46,433 nucleotides of DNA from Histomonas meleagridis (GCA_020186115.1 WSYJ01000003.1:1-46433), one strand, 5' to 3'. Shown: positions 22,976 through 34,494, numbered from the stretch's first letter. The notes: generated by a model not told the origin, from the letters alone. Program-made: numbers and translations.

Positions 22976-24696
22976 TTATAAAAATTCATCTTCATCTTCA
23001 AATGTTATAGCAATTGGTTGTTGTGGAGGTATTCTTCTATTAGCAATAGCTTTCAAATCATTATATAACTGAACTAATGAATCAGGTGGTATTTGACTTT
23101 TATGCATTCTAGTGTTAATCCTGCATATTTTTGATTTTCTAATATAAATTGATTAAATCTTTCATCTCCTATATAATTTATTAAAGCGTCAATATTATAT
23201 TCAAGTTGCATTTTTTGATTATTTTGTTCTACTACTTGTTGTGCAATATCTGATTGTAATTGTGTTGTTATAGCTAATTTTCTAGTCGGAGAGAAATTAC
23301 CACCAAACATTTGTTGTTGTATTTCCATTTGTGCTTGACTTTCTTGTGCATGTTTTGTGCTATCATTTATCGCTTTTATATCATCTGCTCTTCTTTGATT
23401 TTTTAATGCTTCTATTTTTGAATTAGCATTTTTCTGTATTTGTGCTCTGTGTTCATCAAAATTTATATATTCTAATTGGGCTTCTTGAGCTATTTTATCT
23501 TCTTCTGCTTTATCTTTTTCTTTTTTTTCTTTTGATTTCTTCTTGACTTTCTTCTGCTTGAACTTGTTTCTTAGCATTCTGTACAATGAATTTTTTATGT
23601 GTTGCACTGATCTCTGATTTAGGACTTATAGCAGTCTGTAGAGTATGTAATTTTTTAGATTCAATTTCTGCTACGACAGTATCTCTCTCTTGCTGAACTT
23701 CCATCTCACGTATTTTATCAAATCTGGCTTTTGCTCTAATACCTGGTTATTGTGCATCTCGTTCTGCCAATTCTTTTTGATAACTTGCTGTTATATCATT
23801 TATATATTTAGCATCTAATTGTTGATAGTCTTCAGGTTTTAACGTAATCATTCTTTTTAATTTTTCTTGCTCATACTGTTTTTTAGCTTCATTCTGGTTC
23901 TTTAATAATTCATTTTCATATCTGGCAATTTCTAACGCTTTTTGAACTTCTGCTCTTTTTTCATTAGCTTTAGTAAAATCAACTGAATTTAATACTTTTT
24001 GAAGAATTTCATTTTCTGAATTAACTTTATCAAGTTCTTTTTGTTAAGTAGATTTTAATCTATATTGCTCATTAGCTTCTATCTCATGTTGTCTATCTAT
24101 AGTTAACATTTTAGCTTGTGCTAATTGTGCTTGTATGATAGCATTTTCATCTTTTAATTTATCTAAGCCTCATTTTAATTGAGTCTTACGTAACTCTTGA
24201 AAAGTTTTTTGATATTGTTTATTCTCTTGCTCATATTTTTTATTATACTCTTGTAGTGTTTTCAGTTGTTCTTCAGCTGTTTTTCTTCTCTCTTCCTCTT
24301 CTTTATATTTAGCTTCTGCTTCTGCTGTTTGTTTTTTCAAATCTACCTCTTGTTTGGCTATATCTTTCTTACGTGCTAATTCTTGTTCTTTTGATCTCCT
24401 TTGATTATTTAACTCTTGTTGTTTAATATCATTATCTAATCTCATTCTATTAATACTATCTAAGTTTACATTAGGAAAAGTATGTGAAATAATAGGCATT
24501 TGACCAATATTATTTAACATTTGAGATCGAGCACCTCTACCCCCTTCAGGGGTAGACCTTGTGTTACCATATAAGGAAGCTTTATTATTAATACTGTTAT
24601 TATTAAAACTATTATTATTGTTAAGTTTAATAATCTTACGTCTAAAGTTTCTTTTTTAACGACTTTCTTATTCCTTTTAATATATTTCTTTGGCAT
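22976..24696 (-). pseudogene. Long coiled-coil protein of the Polinton, broken
   Basis: About 570 codons starting MPKKYIKRNKKVVKK. After a frameshift in an A run near 24645 comes a basic, Asn-rich linker with TRSTPEGGRGARS. Then follows a very long E/K/Q/R-rich coiled coil (LARKKDIAKQEVDLKKQTA, EQLKTLQEYNKKYEQENK), ending with PIAITFEDEDEFL. In-frame stops: TGA at 24170-24172, TAA at 24044-24046 and 23747-23749. Further frameshifts lie near 23520 and 23100, both in A-rich runs. The frame is otherwise continuous, so it is one gene. Function unknown; a structural or scaffolding role next to the capsid gene is plausible. Confidence 0.7.
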
Positions 24697-24723
24697 TATT
24701 TATGTAAAAATGAAATAAACAAC

Positions 24724-25409
24724 TTATTGTAGAGAAGCGATATAAGATCTCCATCCTCTTGGTTTATATCTATACATATAATCATTATTAACGTTATCAG
24801 ATATATTATTATTAACGTTATCAAATATATTATTATTAACGTAACAGATATATTATTACTATCAATCTCATTAATATTATTATCCCCTGCATTACCCCCT
24901 TCAGGGCTAGATCTTGTGTTATCAAGATCATTATATGCTTCATTTTCATCTACTTGTTCATATATATCATTTTTCATATTTTTATATTTACGTTTGAACT
25001 TCTTTTGTTTTGTTTTCAAACGTTCGATTTTAGAATTTAAATCAATAATATGTTGCATTAAGAATGGATCATTTGAAAGATATATTTTATTATTTGGTTT
25101 GTTTATATCCTTTGAATCATTATATTCATTAACAACATTATATGTCATATCACCTGTGTTCTTTTTAATTATTCTAGCATTACCGTTCTTAAAAAGCATA
25201 ACATCATAATATTTATTATCAATACCATTTTTTGCATTATTAATAATAATATCCTTTTCTTCTTTAGTTAATTTTTAAATAGGTTTCTTCTCAATGATTA
25301 TGTGTTGGTCGTTATTTTTAAGGTCATTATTTTAATTAACAACGTTATTAATCTCAAGTTCTGTCTCTGTCTCTGGTGTCAACTCAACCTCTGTGTCTTG
25401 TGTACTAAT
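24724..25409 (-). pseudogene. Asn/Glu-rich Polinton protein, start lost
   Basis: The frame begins ISTQDTEVELTPETETELE, where ATT at 25407-25409 sits where an ATG would be expected. TAA codons follow at 25332-25334 and 25275-25277, then a longer open part (MLFKNGNARIIKKN, a KIERLKTKQKKFKRKYKN helix, TRSSPEGGNAGDNN). After a frameshift near 24845 come repeats of NVNNNISD and the end YKPRGWRSYIASLQ. The TRSSPEGG motif resembles TRSTPEGG in the neighbouring coiled-coil protein. I do not recognise the family. Confidence 0.6.
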
Positions 25410-25442
25410 TTATATAAAAATAAAAATATATATTATATATTT

Positions 25443-25867
25443 TTACATCACTGCAAGTTTTGGTGATGAAATTGATTGTTGAAAAAATTCTTTATTAGAT
25501 AATTTATTATATATATTTTTACCAGCAGTTATGTAAGGTTGTGTTTTATCACTAATTACTTGAGCTTTATCTATAACTCTATCCGTTATCTGCTTGCCTC
25601 TGTCAACAGCGCCTTTAATCTTATCCTTTGATTTACCATCTGGAACCATATCTACTATTTGATCAATTTTATCTGTTATTTACTGTTTTTTACCTCTCTA
25701 ATAGTCTGTATTGTTTGAGGCATTTTACTAATCATTTCAATACCTTTTTTAACATATGGTGATACTTTTCCAATTATTCTCTTTACTGGTTGTGCTATCT
25801 TTTTAACTAATCTTCCTGCACCTTGGATAAATTTCCTAATTCCTCCAAATATATTGTATAGTCCCAT
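25443..25867 (-). pseudogene. Small basic amphipathic protein, internal capsid candidate
   Basis: About 141 codons starting MGLYNIFGGIRKFIQ. The first 55 residues form a strongly basic amphipathic helix set (GRLVKKIAQPVKRIIGKVSP, MISKMPQTIQTIREV). After a frameshift near 25680 the protein continues ITDKIDQIVDMVPDGK, KIKGAVDRGKQITDRVIDKA and ends SSPKLAVM. A short, basic, amphipathic N-terminus fits an internal membrane-active protein of icosahedral viruses with double jelly-roll capsids, but I see no diagnostic sequence match. The start at 25867 was chosen over an upstream ATG because the latter would overlap the integrase start. Confidence 0.55.
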
Positions 25868-25907
25868 TTTAATTATAGAAAAATAACTATTATATGTAAT
25901 AAAAAAT
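25868..25907. promoter_or_regulatory. 40-bp divergent intergenic region (putative two-way promoter)
   Basis: Lies between the ATG of the amphipathic protein (-) and that of the integrase (+). AT-only except for three bases. Inferred from position and from the equal spacing of two other divergent pairs. Confidence 0.45.
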
Positions 25908-27062
25908 ATGCAAACATCTATAAATGATACTATTGATGAGACGCATTTTAAAACATATAAGCATGTGAAAAAACATGTTAAAAACAAACATTTAAATGTT
26001 AAGAGCAAACAAATTAAAGGTGTTATAAAGAAACGTTTAATAGATAAATTTATAAAAAGAAAGGATATTAAACCATATATGATAAAAATATTAAGTAACA
26101 GACCTAATACTTGGTTTCATGATCTGTATGATAACACTACTGGTAGAAATCCACGTTATTGGCATATATTTATTGGAACTAATAATAGATATGTCGTAGT
26201 ATATCCTTCAAATAGTAAATCTGTCAAAGATATTAATTATACATTAAAACAATTTATCAATAAATATCATCCTGTAAAATTAACATCTGATGAAGAACCT
26301 GGTTTTTTAGATAAAAACAATGTAAAATTATTAACAGATAATAATGTTAGTATGCATATTATTTCAGATAAAAACCATAGTAGTTTAGGTATTATTGATA
26401 GATTTATAAGAACATTACGTGATATGAATACTCCAAACGAGAAATCTAAACATCAATCTCATGATGAAAAATATACTTATATAACACCAAAAAGGATGAA
26501 TAAATTTATAAACATATATAATAATAGTTATCATTCTGCAATAAAATGTTCTCCTAATGAAATGTTTAACAATAAAGATTTAGAAAAAGAGTATATATTT
26601 AAGAGTTTAAAACTAGCAGAAAAGCAACAAAGAATAAAAGATTTGATTATTCCAGTTGGTTCTTATTATGTTAGATATATACTACCACGTCATGATGGAA
26701 TACATAAGAAGAGATATCAAATAAGTAGAGAGATGTATAAAATTGATGATAGAAGAGGACACATGTATACACTTATAGCTAAAGATAGTTGTGTTATAAC
26801 TAAGCCTAGATATCAATTAATTGTAGTGAAGAATAATGATAAACATAAACCTAAATTTGCGAATACTATACCTAATAAGTGGAATGGATCTGTGGTAAGG
26901 ATATTATCATATGATAAAGCTAAAAATAAATATACTGTTTTGTTTAAAGTACCAGGAGATAAACCTTACAAAGACATTATACCAGTAAGCTATTTACGTG
27001 GAAATACTCCTCAAATAATGAGTGATATTGAGAAGGATTACTTTAAACAGAGTGATGAGTGA
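25908..27062 (+). CDS. Polinton integrase (retroviral-type, DD35D)
   Basis: An intact 384-aa frame. It would cut and join the element's ends into host DNA, producing the six-base duplication seen here. After a basic N-terminus comes the RNase-H-fold core: first Asp at residue 72 (TWFHDLYDN), second at 128 (KLTSDEEPGF), third acidic residue at 164 (HSSLGIIDRFIRTLRD), exactly 35 residues later. The third residue is Asp where most retroviral-type integrases have Glu. The C-terminal part (about 320-372) has a small beta-rich DNA- or chromatin-binding domain (NKWNGSVVRILSY, YTVLFKVPGDK). It is the best preserved enzyme in the element, with no stop or frameshift. Confidence 0.9.
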   Translation: MQTSINDTIDETHFKTYKHVKKHVKNKHLNVKSKQIKGVIKKRLIDKFIKRKDIKPYMIKILSNRPNTWFHDLYDNTTGRNPRYWHIFIGTNNRYVVVYPSNSKSVKDINYTLKQFINKYHPVKLTSDEEPGFLDKNNVKLLTDNNVSMHIISDKNHSSLGIIDRFIRTLRDMNTPNEKSKHQSHDEKYTYITPKRMNKFINIYNNSYHSAIKCSPNEMFNNKDLEKEYIFKSLKLAEKQQRIKDLIIPVGSYYVRYILPRHDGIHKKRYQISREMYKIDDRRGHMYTLIAKDSCVITKPRYQLIVVKNNDKHKPKFANTIPNKWNGSVVRILSYDKAKNKYTVLFKVPGDKPYKDIIPVSYLRGNTPQIMSDIEKDYFKQSDE

Positions 27063-27145
27063 GTGATGACTGAGTGATCATTCAATGATGAATGAGTCAA
27101 TATGTTATAAATTGATATATATGTGTTACAATGTAGCCTTTATTT

Positions 27146-27717
27146 TTAACAGTTAACTGTTACAAGGCCAACACCAGTAAAGAATATTGTAATCATCCGT
27201 TTTTTTGTATTGATACTTTGTCTCAACCTTGGTGTAACAGAATCTGGATTTGGTGCCCATTGAAAGGCATGATCATAATGCATATTAAACCGACTTTCAT
27301 CAACAGTAATAATATTGGCAAAATTGTTTGGTTCATCTGCTTTAAGTATCTTTAAAAGTTCTTCTGATTCTTGGACCCTTTTTAATTTTTGTTCATTAGT
27401 GAGTAAATGAGGAATCCATTTTTTTGAATATTTATTATAATTCATTTCTAATTAGTTTCTCTTAACAACAAATTTATCAACGTGGAAAGCTTTTGCCATT
27501 ACCTTGGTTGATGCATAAGGTTCATCATTGAAAAATTTAAAATTAATTCCTTAATATCGATTTTTGGCCTTCCACTCCTTGGGAGATCTTCGCCTGTGGT
27601 TCTACCATCCTTCCAGCTTTTAATCCAATATTTTATTTGGGTTTCAGAGTATGCTTCCTCCTTATACATTTCATCTAATTGCTTTTTGATTTTCCTGCAA
27701 CCTTGGCCTTGTAGCAT
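27146..27717 (-). pseudogene. Mariner transposase fragment
   Basis: The N-terminal helix-turn-helix region is present (CRKIKKQLDEMYKEEAYSET, IKYWIKSWKDGRT, GEDLPRSGRP). After a frameshift near 27535 come KFFNDEPYASTKVMAKAFHV and a TAA; then the linker WIPHLLTNEQKLKRV and the first catalytic Asp in NIITVDESRF. The second and third Asp are missing. It differs in sequence from the mariner inside PolB, so it is a separate, older insertion. Confidence 0.8.
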
Positions 27718-27941
27718 TTAAAAATGAATGATATACCTTTGCTCAATAGACATAATACCAATTATTTTAAACGTTCGAAAATTTAAACGTATATAACTTT
27801 TTACTGAATTTATATTTTTTAAAAATTTTTATATACTTAAATACACAAAAGTTTATACTTATATATAAATACCATTTTATGTTTTAATTCATTCTTAATA
27901 AAGAATTACAATAGTGGGTCGGGTACTTTTTCACCCCCCTG
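27146..27941 (-). mobile_element. Truncated mariner-like element
   Basis: The outer end at 27941 begins, on the minus strand, CAGGGGGGTGAAAAAGTACC and abuts a TA. No matching inverted repeat is found at the other end near 27100, where the sequence stops after the first third of the catalytic domain. The element was therefore truncated at its 3' end, or never had more inserted here. Confidence 0.65.
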
Positions 27942-27942
27942 T

Positions 27943-28005
27943 ATCTTGCACAGATGCACAGATAAAATGAAGCCTTTTGTACCAAAGCGCCTTTTTTGAA
28001 CTTTT
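27943..28005 (+). repeat. Internal degenerate copy of the TIR
   Basis: ATCTTGCACAGATGCACAGA matches 41304 onward in the right TIR (same orientation). The following about 35 bases are recognisably related but diverged (CCTTTTGTACCAAAGCGCC versus ACTTTTGAACCAAATGGTC). It lies between the dead mariner and the primase-helicase gene. Confidence 0.7.
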
Positions 28006-28063
28006 TTGGGGTTCTAAACTTTTTATGAAAAATAGATAAAAATAATATATATAATCATCTAAT

Positions 28064-30649
28064 TTATAGTTTAACTAGAATATCTTCTTCTTCTATTTCA
28101 TCTTCTTCACATTCCTTATCAAAATATAATTTATAATCAATAATATTATATAAATCAGGTATCTGTTCTCTTGATTTTAATGTATATATTCTGATTCTAT
28201 TTTTATTTACAGAAGTATAATCATATAATTCATTATGTTCATCAATAATTTTTTGGTATTGTCTTGAAGTTATTTGTTTAACATCACAAGTTGAATTTAA
28301 TTTCCTTGCTAAACCAGTTGACTTATATCCATCCACATGTATATCATCTAATGCGATACCATATTTAAACTTATAATAATTATCAACTATATATCTGTCA
28401 ACAGCATTCAGATCAAGGTATTGTCTTTCCAATTGTTCATTATATTGTGTATTAGTATCAGCATTAATCTCTCTAATTAATTTTTCAGGGTTAAAATCAC
28501 TAACATCTATTTGTGTTAACATGTAATGTAATAATAACTCCATATATTCCCTTACGTAAGTTCCTTGCTTAATAGGTTGTATTTGTTTACATAAATTATC
28601 AAAATATTCATCATCGCCACACCTACTATTATTGATTTAATAATAGATCAATTTTCTATCACCTTTCTCCTCTTGTACTGGATTTGGATAATTAGTAGTC
28701 ATTGAATACTTAGCCCAACTATCTATTTCTATTTGATCAACACCTTTAGTTTCTTGAACAGTCTTCTTTTGAGTTAACTTACTCTTAATCTTACCAAGAT
28801 ATTTGAACTTTTCAGTTGCTTCTGGAGGCTCATTAATATTAATAATTAAATATCTGCCTATTAATCCATTAAATTTACCAAATACTTTATCCAAATCATC
28901 AACGTTAGCTAATGCAAAGTTTCCTAACAATTCACAGAATACTCCTATAGAAAATGATTTACCAGATCCTTGAGCGCCATATATTATTGGCATAGTTCCA
29001 TTTTTAACAGTGATATTTTGAAATATATTACCCCACCATTTCATGAAATAATCAAATTTCTTCTCATTATTATTACAGACAATTGTTTTTATATGATTTA
29101 ATAATGGTTCTAATTGTGAAAAATCATTACTATCAGATTCATTATACTTAAATCCTTGAAAGATATTAATAATTCTTTCATCATAACCCTCATATAATTT
29201 AGCTTCATCATAATCAAAGTATTTAGAATATTTCATAACTACTTGAGCTAATGATATATTATTATTGTTATTAATAGGTTTATAATGTTCTAATTTTTTC
29301 ACTAATTTTTCATCATTAGTTTCTTTAATATACAATTGATCATTATGGATAGTCTTTAAAAACCATCTATCTTCAACAAATCCTACAACACCTCTCAAAT
29401 CATTTAATAATTTGGAAAAATCTTTGATATTATGACTTCTATTAATTATATCAAGAAAATTCCAATTACTGTAATTAATATTTATAGTAAAATCTATTGA
29501 ATCCTTACCATATTTTAACAAATATTCATTTCTAATATCACTATCTAAATGTTTAATTAATGAATAAAATCATTTATTATTATATTCTCTTTTATAATAT
29601 ATATTTAATATATCATCCACACTTTTCACTGGGTCATGCTGATGAACTCTAGTATCATACCATTTAATAAAGTGTTTTCTCAAGAAATCTTTACTGTATG
29701 GAGAATGATTATATAATGGAGCTAATGTTACCATATAAGTGTCATGATCAGGTGAGAAATTACTTAAAAATTCTTTCATTTCAACATTATCAAATTTAAT
29801 TAATTCATCATTAAATTCAATATCATCTATTTTGGTATTTCTTATTTCCTTATCATTTCTTTTAACAGCTCTTTCTTCTTTGACTCTCTCTTCCTTAGTT
29901 TTAATCGTTGGAAATACAGTCAACCACATATCTTTATTGATAATTGATTCATTACCACGTATTTGAACTATTTGAGTATCTGGAGTTAAATTATTTAATA
30001 TATACCCATGATTAGGTCTATTTTGTGGATCATTTTCTTTAAATATTTTATCAGATAATACATGTCTAAATACTTGTCTGCTATTTAATCTATAAACATT
30101 TGGATCACATAGCTTGTGAACTGTATATCTCCAGAAGCCTTTTTGTATAGTATATTTCATTATATTCATCAAATCTGTTGAAGATATAGATGTAGTATAA
30201 TATACAATATGCATTGAAAGATAATGGTTTTCATTTGGTATTAATCTATAACCATATTTTTCTATATCTTTATTATTACAATATCCACCAATAGAATAAT
30301 CGCCAAATACAGCTTTTAATGAATCTAACCAATCAATTACTTCATTATATTCTACTTCTGATGTGATGCTATCAAAATCAAAATATAAATGGACATATTC
30401 TTGTTTAATTATAAATTCATTGAATCCCTTAGAGAACTCATAATTGTTTATATCTTCAAATGTGATTTCATTAGGTACCCAATGATTTGAATAACCAAAC
30501 TTAAGCCCATATTTTATAGTATTGCTTTTATTATTTTTATTTACTATAAAAGAGTAAGGCGTAGAATCATCATTTTCATCATTTGATAAATCTGAAAGTT
30601 CATTAAGTACTTCTTCAAAAACATTACTTTCTTCGCGGTCAAAGCTCAT
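28064..30649 (-). pseudogene. Archaeo-eukaryotic primase fused to SF3 helicase, two stops
   Basis: One continuous frame of 862 codons broken only by TGA (29570-29572) and TAA (28637-28639). Primase core: DFD at about residues 91-93 (YVHLYFDFDSI), the SMH motif at 145-147 (YLSMHIVY) and the CDPNVYRL...RQVFRH motif at 181-196. Helicase: Walker A GAQGSGKS (about 558-565), a Walker-B-like RYLIININEPPE (about 600; Asn-Glu instead of Asp-Glu) and motif C YSMTTNYPNP. This is the primase-helicase layout of virophages, Polinton-like viruses and large DNA viruses, and would prime and unwind DNA for replication. Its ATG lies one base after the fibre B stop. Having it beside a protein-primed PolB in one element is unexpected. 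Confidence 0.85.
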
Positions 30650-30650
30650 C

Positions 30651-31934
30651 TTATTTTATACAAATTAAAAAAGTAAAATTGATACCCAAAAAGAACACAT
30701 TTCCTGTAATAAATACTAAACAACCTATTTCAAAATTATTAATATTATCAGTTTCATCTATAGGAGCATTATGTATAATAGTTTTATTTATTTGTCCACT
30801 TCCACTGCTTGATATTATTGCTACTCTATACTGAATATTAGAATAATGCCAAAATCCTAATTCATTTTGATAAGAAGCTATCCTCCAAGTATATGTTTCT
30901 GGTGCTTCTGTTGATTGATCATGATATACGAAATCTACAAATCTACCAGTTTTTAAAACAGCATTTTGATAAGGAACTATATCATTTGGTTCATGGGTAT
31001 GGGAACTAGGTGTAAAAGTTGATGGTCTCTTAGTAATATCATTATAACTATGAGTATGACCATTTACTGAGAAAAAACTTACATTAATATTATTAATAGA
31101 ATTACAATTTATATTACCATTATTTACATTAAAACTAATATTACCATTATTATTATTAAGTTTACCAAAATACATAGTATTACCAGAAGTTCTTATTCTC
31201 CAACTATAATCACTATCATCATTACTATCATGAAAATCAATGTACTGTCCAACTTCCATAACACCATCACTTTTAATAGTAGCTATACAAGGTATAGTGT
31301 TTAAATAATTTCCTGCTGAAGAACCGTTATTAATATAATAATTGTTAATTTTACCATTAATAGTAGTAATATCATTATTAAATTCTGTATGAATATGATT
31401 ATTTAAAGAAAAATTATCAACAGGTATATCATTAATATACTTTACTTCTAGATTACCATATATTTTTAAATCGTTATTAATGATATTATGAGTATGATAT
31501 ATTAGACAAAAGTTATCAACATCTATATTATTAATATAATTACAATTTATATTACCATTAACAGTTAAATTATTATTAAATTCTGTATGATTGCTTAGTG
31601 CAAAGTTATCAGTGTCAATATTATTAATAGTATTACATTGAATATTACCGTTAACAGTTAAATTATTATTTATTATTTCATGAGTATGATTTATTAATGA
31701 ATATTTATCATCGTGGTTATGTGTTATTAAAGAAATATTATCAGTGTCAATGCCATTAATGCTATTACAACTAATATTACCGTTTCTAAATATACTTACA
31801 TAATTACCATCACAAACTTTAAATTTCAAACAAGTATAAATGTTATCATCAGAACCTACGTAGTGTTCTATTACACTACAATCATCTCCATATGGTAATA
31901 CACCTATTTCCATTCTGATAGAATTACCTGTCAC
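30651..31934 (-). CDS. Fibre-like protein B with His-x-His repeats
   Basis: An intact frame of 420-427 residues. The first in-frame ATG is at 31911-31913; a GTG at 31932-31934 may be a mutated start. The N-terminal half repeats a unit of about 30 residues: NHTH, a short linker, NNNLTVNGNIQCN, then TINNIDTDNF. HNHDDKYSLINHTH also occurs. The middle has a GQYIDFHDSNDDSDYSWRIR block, and the C-terminal part RFVDFVYHDQST with a hydrophobic end. His-x-His-Asp-Asp-Arg-Tyr repeats and YIDFH blocks are typical of phage tail fibres, where the histidines bind metal in a trimeric shaft. I therefore infer a trimeric attachment or decoration fibre. It lies 26 bp after the related fibre A and 1 bp before the primase-helicase. 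Confidence 0.7.
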   Translation of the reverse strand: MTGNSIRMEIGVLPYGDDCSVIEHYVGSDDNIYTCLKFKVCDGNYVSIFRNGNISCNSINGIDTDNISLITHNHDDKYSLINHTHEIINNNLTVNGNIQCNTINNIDTDNFALSNHTEFNNNLTVNGNINCNYINNIDVDNFCLIYHTHNIINNDLKIYGNLEVKYINDIPVDNFSLNNHIHTEFNNDITTINGKINNYYINNGSSAGNYLNTIPCIATIKSDGVMEVGQYIDFHDSNDDSDYSWRIRTSGNTMYFGKLNNNNGNISFNVNNGNINCNSINNINVSFFSVNGHTHSYNDITKRPSTFTPSSHTHEPNDIVPYQNAVLKTGRFVDFVYHDQSTEAPETYTWRIASYQNELGFWHYSNIQYRVAIISSSGSGQINKTIIHNAPIDETDNINNFEIGCLVFITGNVFFLGINFTFLICIK

Positions 31935-31960
31935 TTAGATCTATAAATAAACAATCTTTT

Positions 31961-34494
31961 TTAAATATTTGTATCATCTGAATATTTACTACAATCAATA
32001 TTGATATTACGACTTGCTGTCAATATTCTATATGAGATATCATTACCTACTAATAAATCTTGTTCAATCTTAGTCCATTCACCATATTCATTATATGATA
32101 TTCCTGTTAAAGCCTTATTTATATTAGTTGAATTATCATTTGTTACATATTGACCATGGGTATGAGTTGTTAAAGAAAAGTTATTAGTATCAATACCATT
32201 AATAGTTGTACATTCTATATTACCATTTATTTTTAGATCTTGATTAATTGACGTATAAATTTCATAAATATCTTCTTCCTCGATAGTTTCGACATAATCT
32301 TTATTATAAGTAATACCTGTTAATTTATTGTTAATATTAAATATATCATTACTTATCACGGATAATTCATCTAAATCAATACCATTAATAGTAGAACATT
32401 CTATATTACCATTAACCTTTAAATCTTGATTTATATTAGTATATATTTCATAGATATCTTCCTCCTCCTCTTCTACATTAATAATAGTATCAATTAAATA
32501 CTTATGATATGTAATACCCGTATAATTATTTAAATCAGAGCTTATTAAGTAATTATCATGAGTATGATTAATAAATCTTTTATATATCTGACAGTCTACT
32601 AATGCCATACCTAATTCATTAGTTCTCTGTCCTTTAGAAACATCTTTATAATAATACTTCAAATTTTTAAAAATTACATTCATTTCAGGGAACAGATTTA
32701 TTAAATAATTATATTCATTAAAACTATTATCGATATTAGTGTCATCTGGGCCAACTAAATCATCTAAGTTCTCGTCAGTTGATATATCATATTCATCAAA
32801 AACAACGCTTCTTACAGTTGGTATAGGAATATAACCTCTTGCTCCAGTAAATACATTTTTCAATCTACTTATTAACGAAATTGCCCAGGAACTATTTTTG
32901 ATACTATTATATACTTTACTAGCTAGTTCAGCGAACTCTGCTAAAGACATAGCTACAGAAAAAGCATCTAATAAATATTCTAGCCAATTCTTTTTGTATC
33001 CTTCACCGTCTTCTCCAGGAGCTCTTGTCAATAGTTCTTGTATTTCATCATCATCTATAATCATTTGTTTTGTTAAATAGTATTCTGATGTTAATACTCC
33101 ATCAACATTAACTATACCATAAGTATGTCCACTATCTTCTAACATGATACTATTACCATTAGGGAAATTAATTAATATATTGTTTTCTGTAATACCATCT
33201 TCTGTAGTATTATTATAAGTTGATATATTAACACCATTCTCAAATAATATTACATCAGAAATAGTTAAAATACCATCTTCTATAACAGCTATATTATTAG
33301 TATCAATTTCATTAATTTTACCATTAACAATAAGATCTTGATTAATTAATGTGTATTTTTCATAAATATCCTCCCCCTCATTAGTTTCTAATAATTCTTC
33401 GTTATAATAAATACCAGTAGTATTGTAATGAGTATGATTATTTAAAGAAAAGTTGTTAACAGATATATTATTAACTGTATTACAAGTAACATCACCATTA
33501 ACTTTTAAATCTTGATTAATATTAGTATATATTTCATAGATATCTTCTTCCTCAGTAGTTTCTATATAATCCTTATTATAACTAATACCAGTTAATTTAT
33601 TATTAATATTATCTAAATTAGCACTTGTTAAATAATCACTATGTATATGATCTATTAATGAATATCTATCATCATGGTTATGTGTTGTTAAAGAAAAGTT
33701 GTTGACAGATATGTTATTAATACTATTTGCTGTTATATTACCATTATTACTAAAACTTATTGTAGACCCACCTTTTGCTTGAAAACTCAGTGTATCAGTT
33801 AAAGCTCTAATTATTCTCCAAGTATTATCTTTATTATAATCATTATTATTATGAAAATCAATATATCCTTCTACTTCCATAACACCATCACTTTTAATAG
33901 TAACTATACAAGGTATCGTTATTGTTGCATTAGAACCTCCACCTATACTGTTACCAATATAATATCCGTTATAACTACTTGCTACTAAAGAGCCGTTAAC
34001 AAGTAAATCGTTATCAATTTTTTTGTGTGAATGGTTTATTAATGAATATCTATCTCATGAGTATGGTTCTTCAAAGCAAGATCTTCTGTAGAATAGCCGT
34101 TAATAGTTTCTATCAATAAATTACTTATGCTAACATTATTATTTTCTTCATTAATTTTAACAAATTCTTTATATAAATCTAATACTTTATCAATATTACT
34201 AAACATTTGTTTTAAATAGACATTATTCATAATATTTGATTCTGTAATAATATCACTTACTAATATATCATTTATTAAAACAAGATTTTTAATGCTGTTA
34301 TCTAATAGATTAATTATTATACGATTTCTTCCATAAGTAAATATAAATGATTTATCTATACTATTCATTGTTAATGAACATATACCATTGCTAATAGTAT
34401 CTGCTGTTTTGCTATGATTAGAATATACAACACTATTTTTATTTAATAATGATTTTACTATATTTTCTAATCTTTCGTATTGTTGAAGTGTCAT
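31961..34494 (-). pseudogene. Fibre-like protein A with His-x-His repeats, one frameshift
   Basis: About 840 codons from MTLQQYERLENIVKSLLNK to SKYSDDTNI, with one base lost near 34050 between KNHTHE and the next frame (RYSLINHSHKK). Visible parts: an N-terminal helical region; GYIDFHNNNDYNKDNTWRI, closely matching the block in fibre B; five or more repeats of TGISYNKDYIET, EEEDIYEIYTNINQDLKVNG; HNHDDRYSLIDHIH and other His-x-His sites; and a helical insert (LLDAFSVAMSLAEFAELASK). It contains no nonsense codon in 840 codons, in contrast to its neighbours. The two fibre genes look like an old tandem duplication. An attachment or surface-fibre role is inferred from the phage-fibre resemblance. 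Confidence 0.7.
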
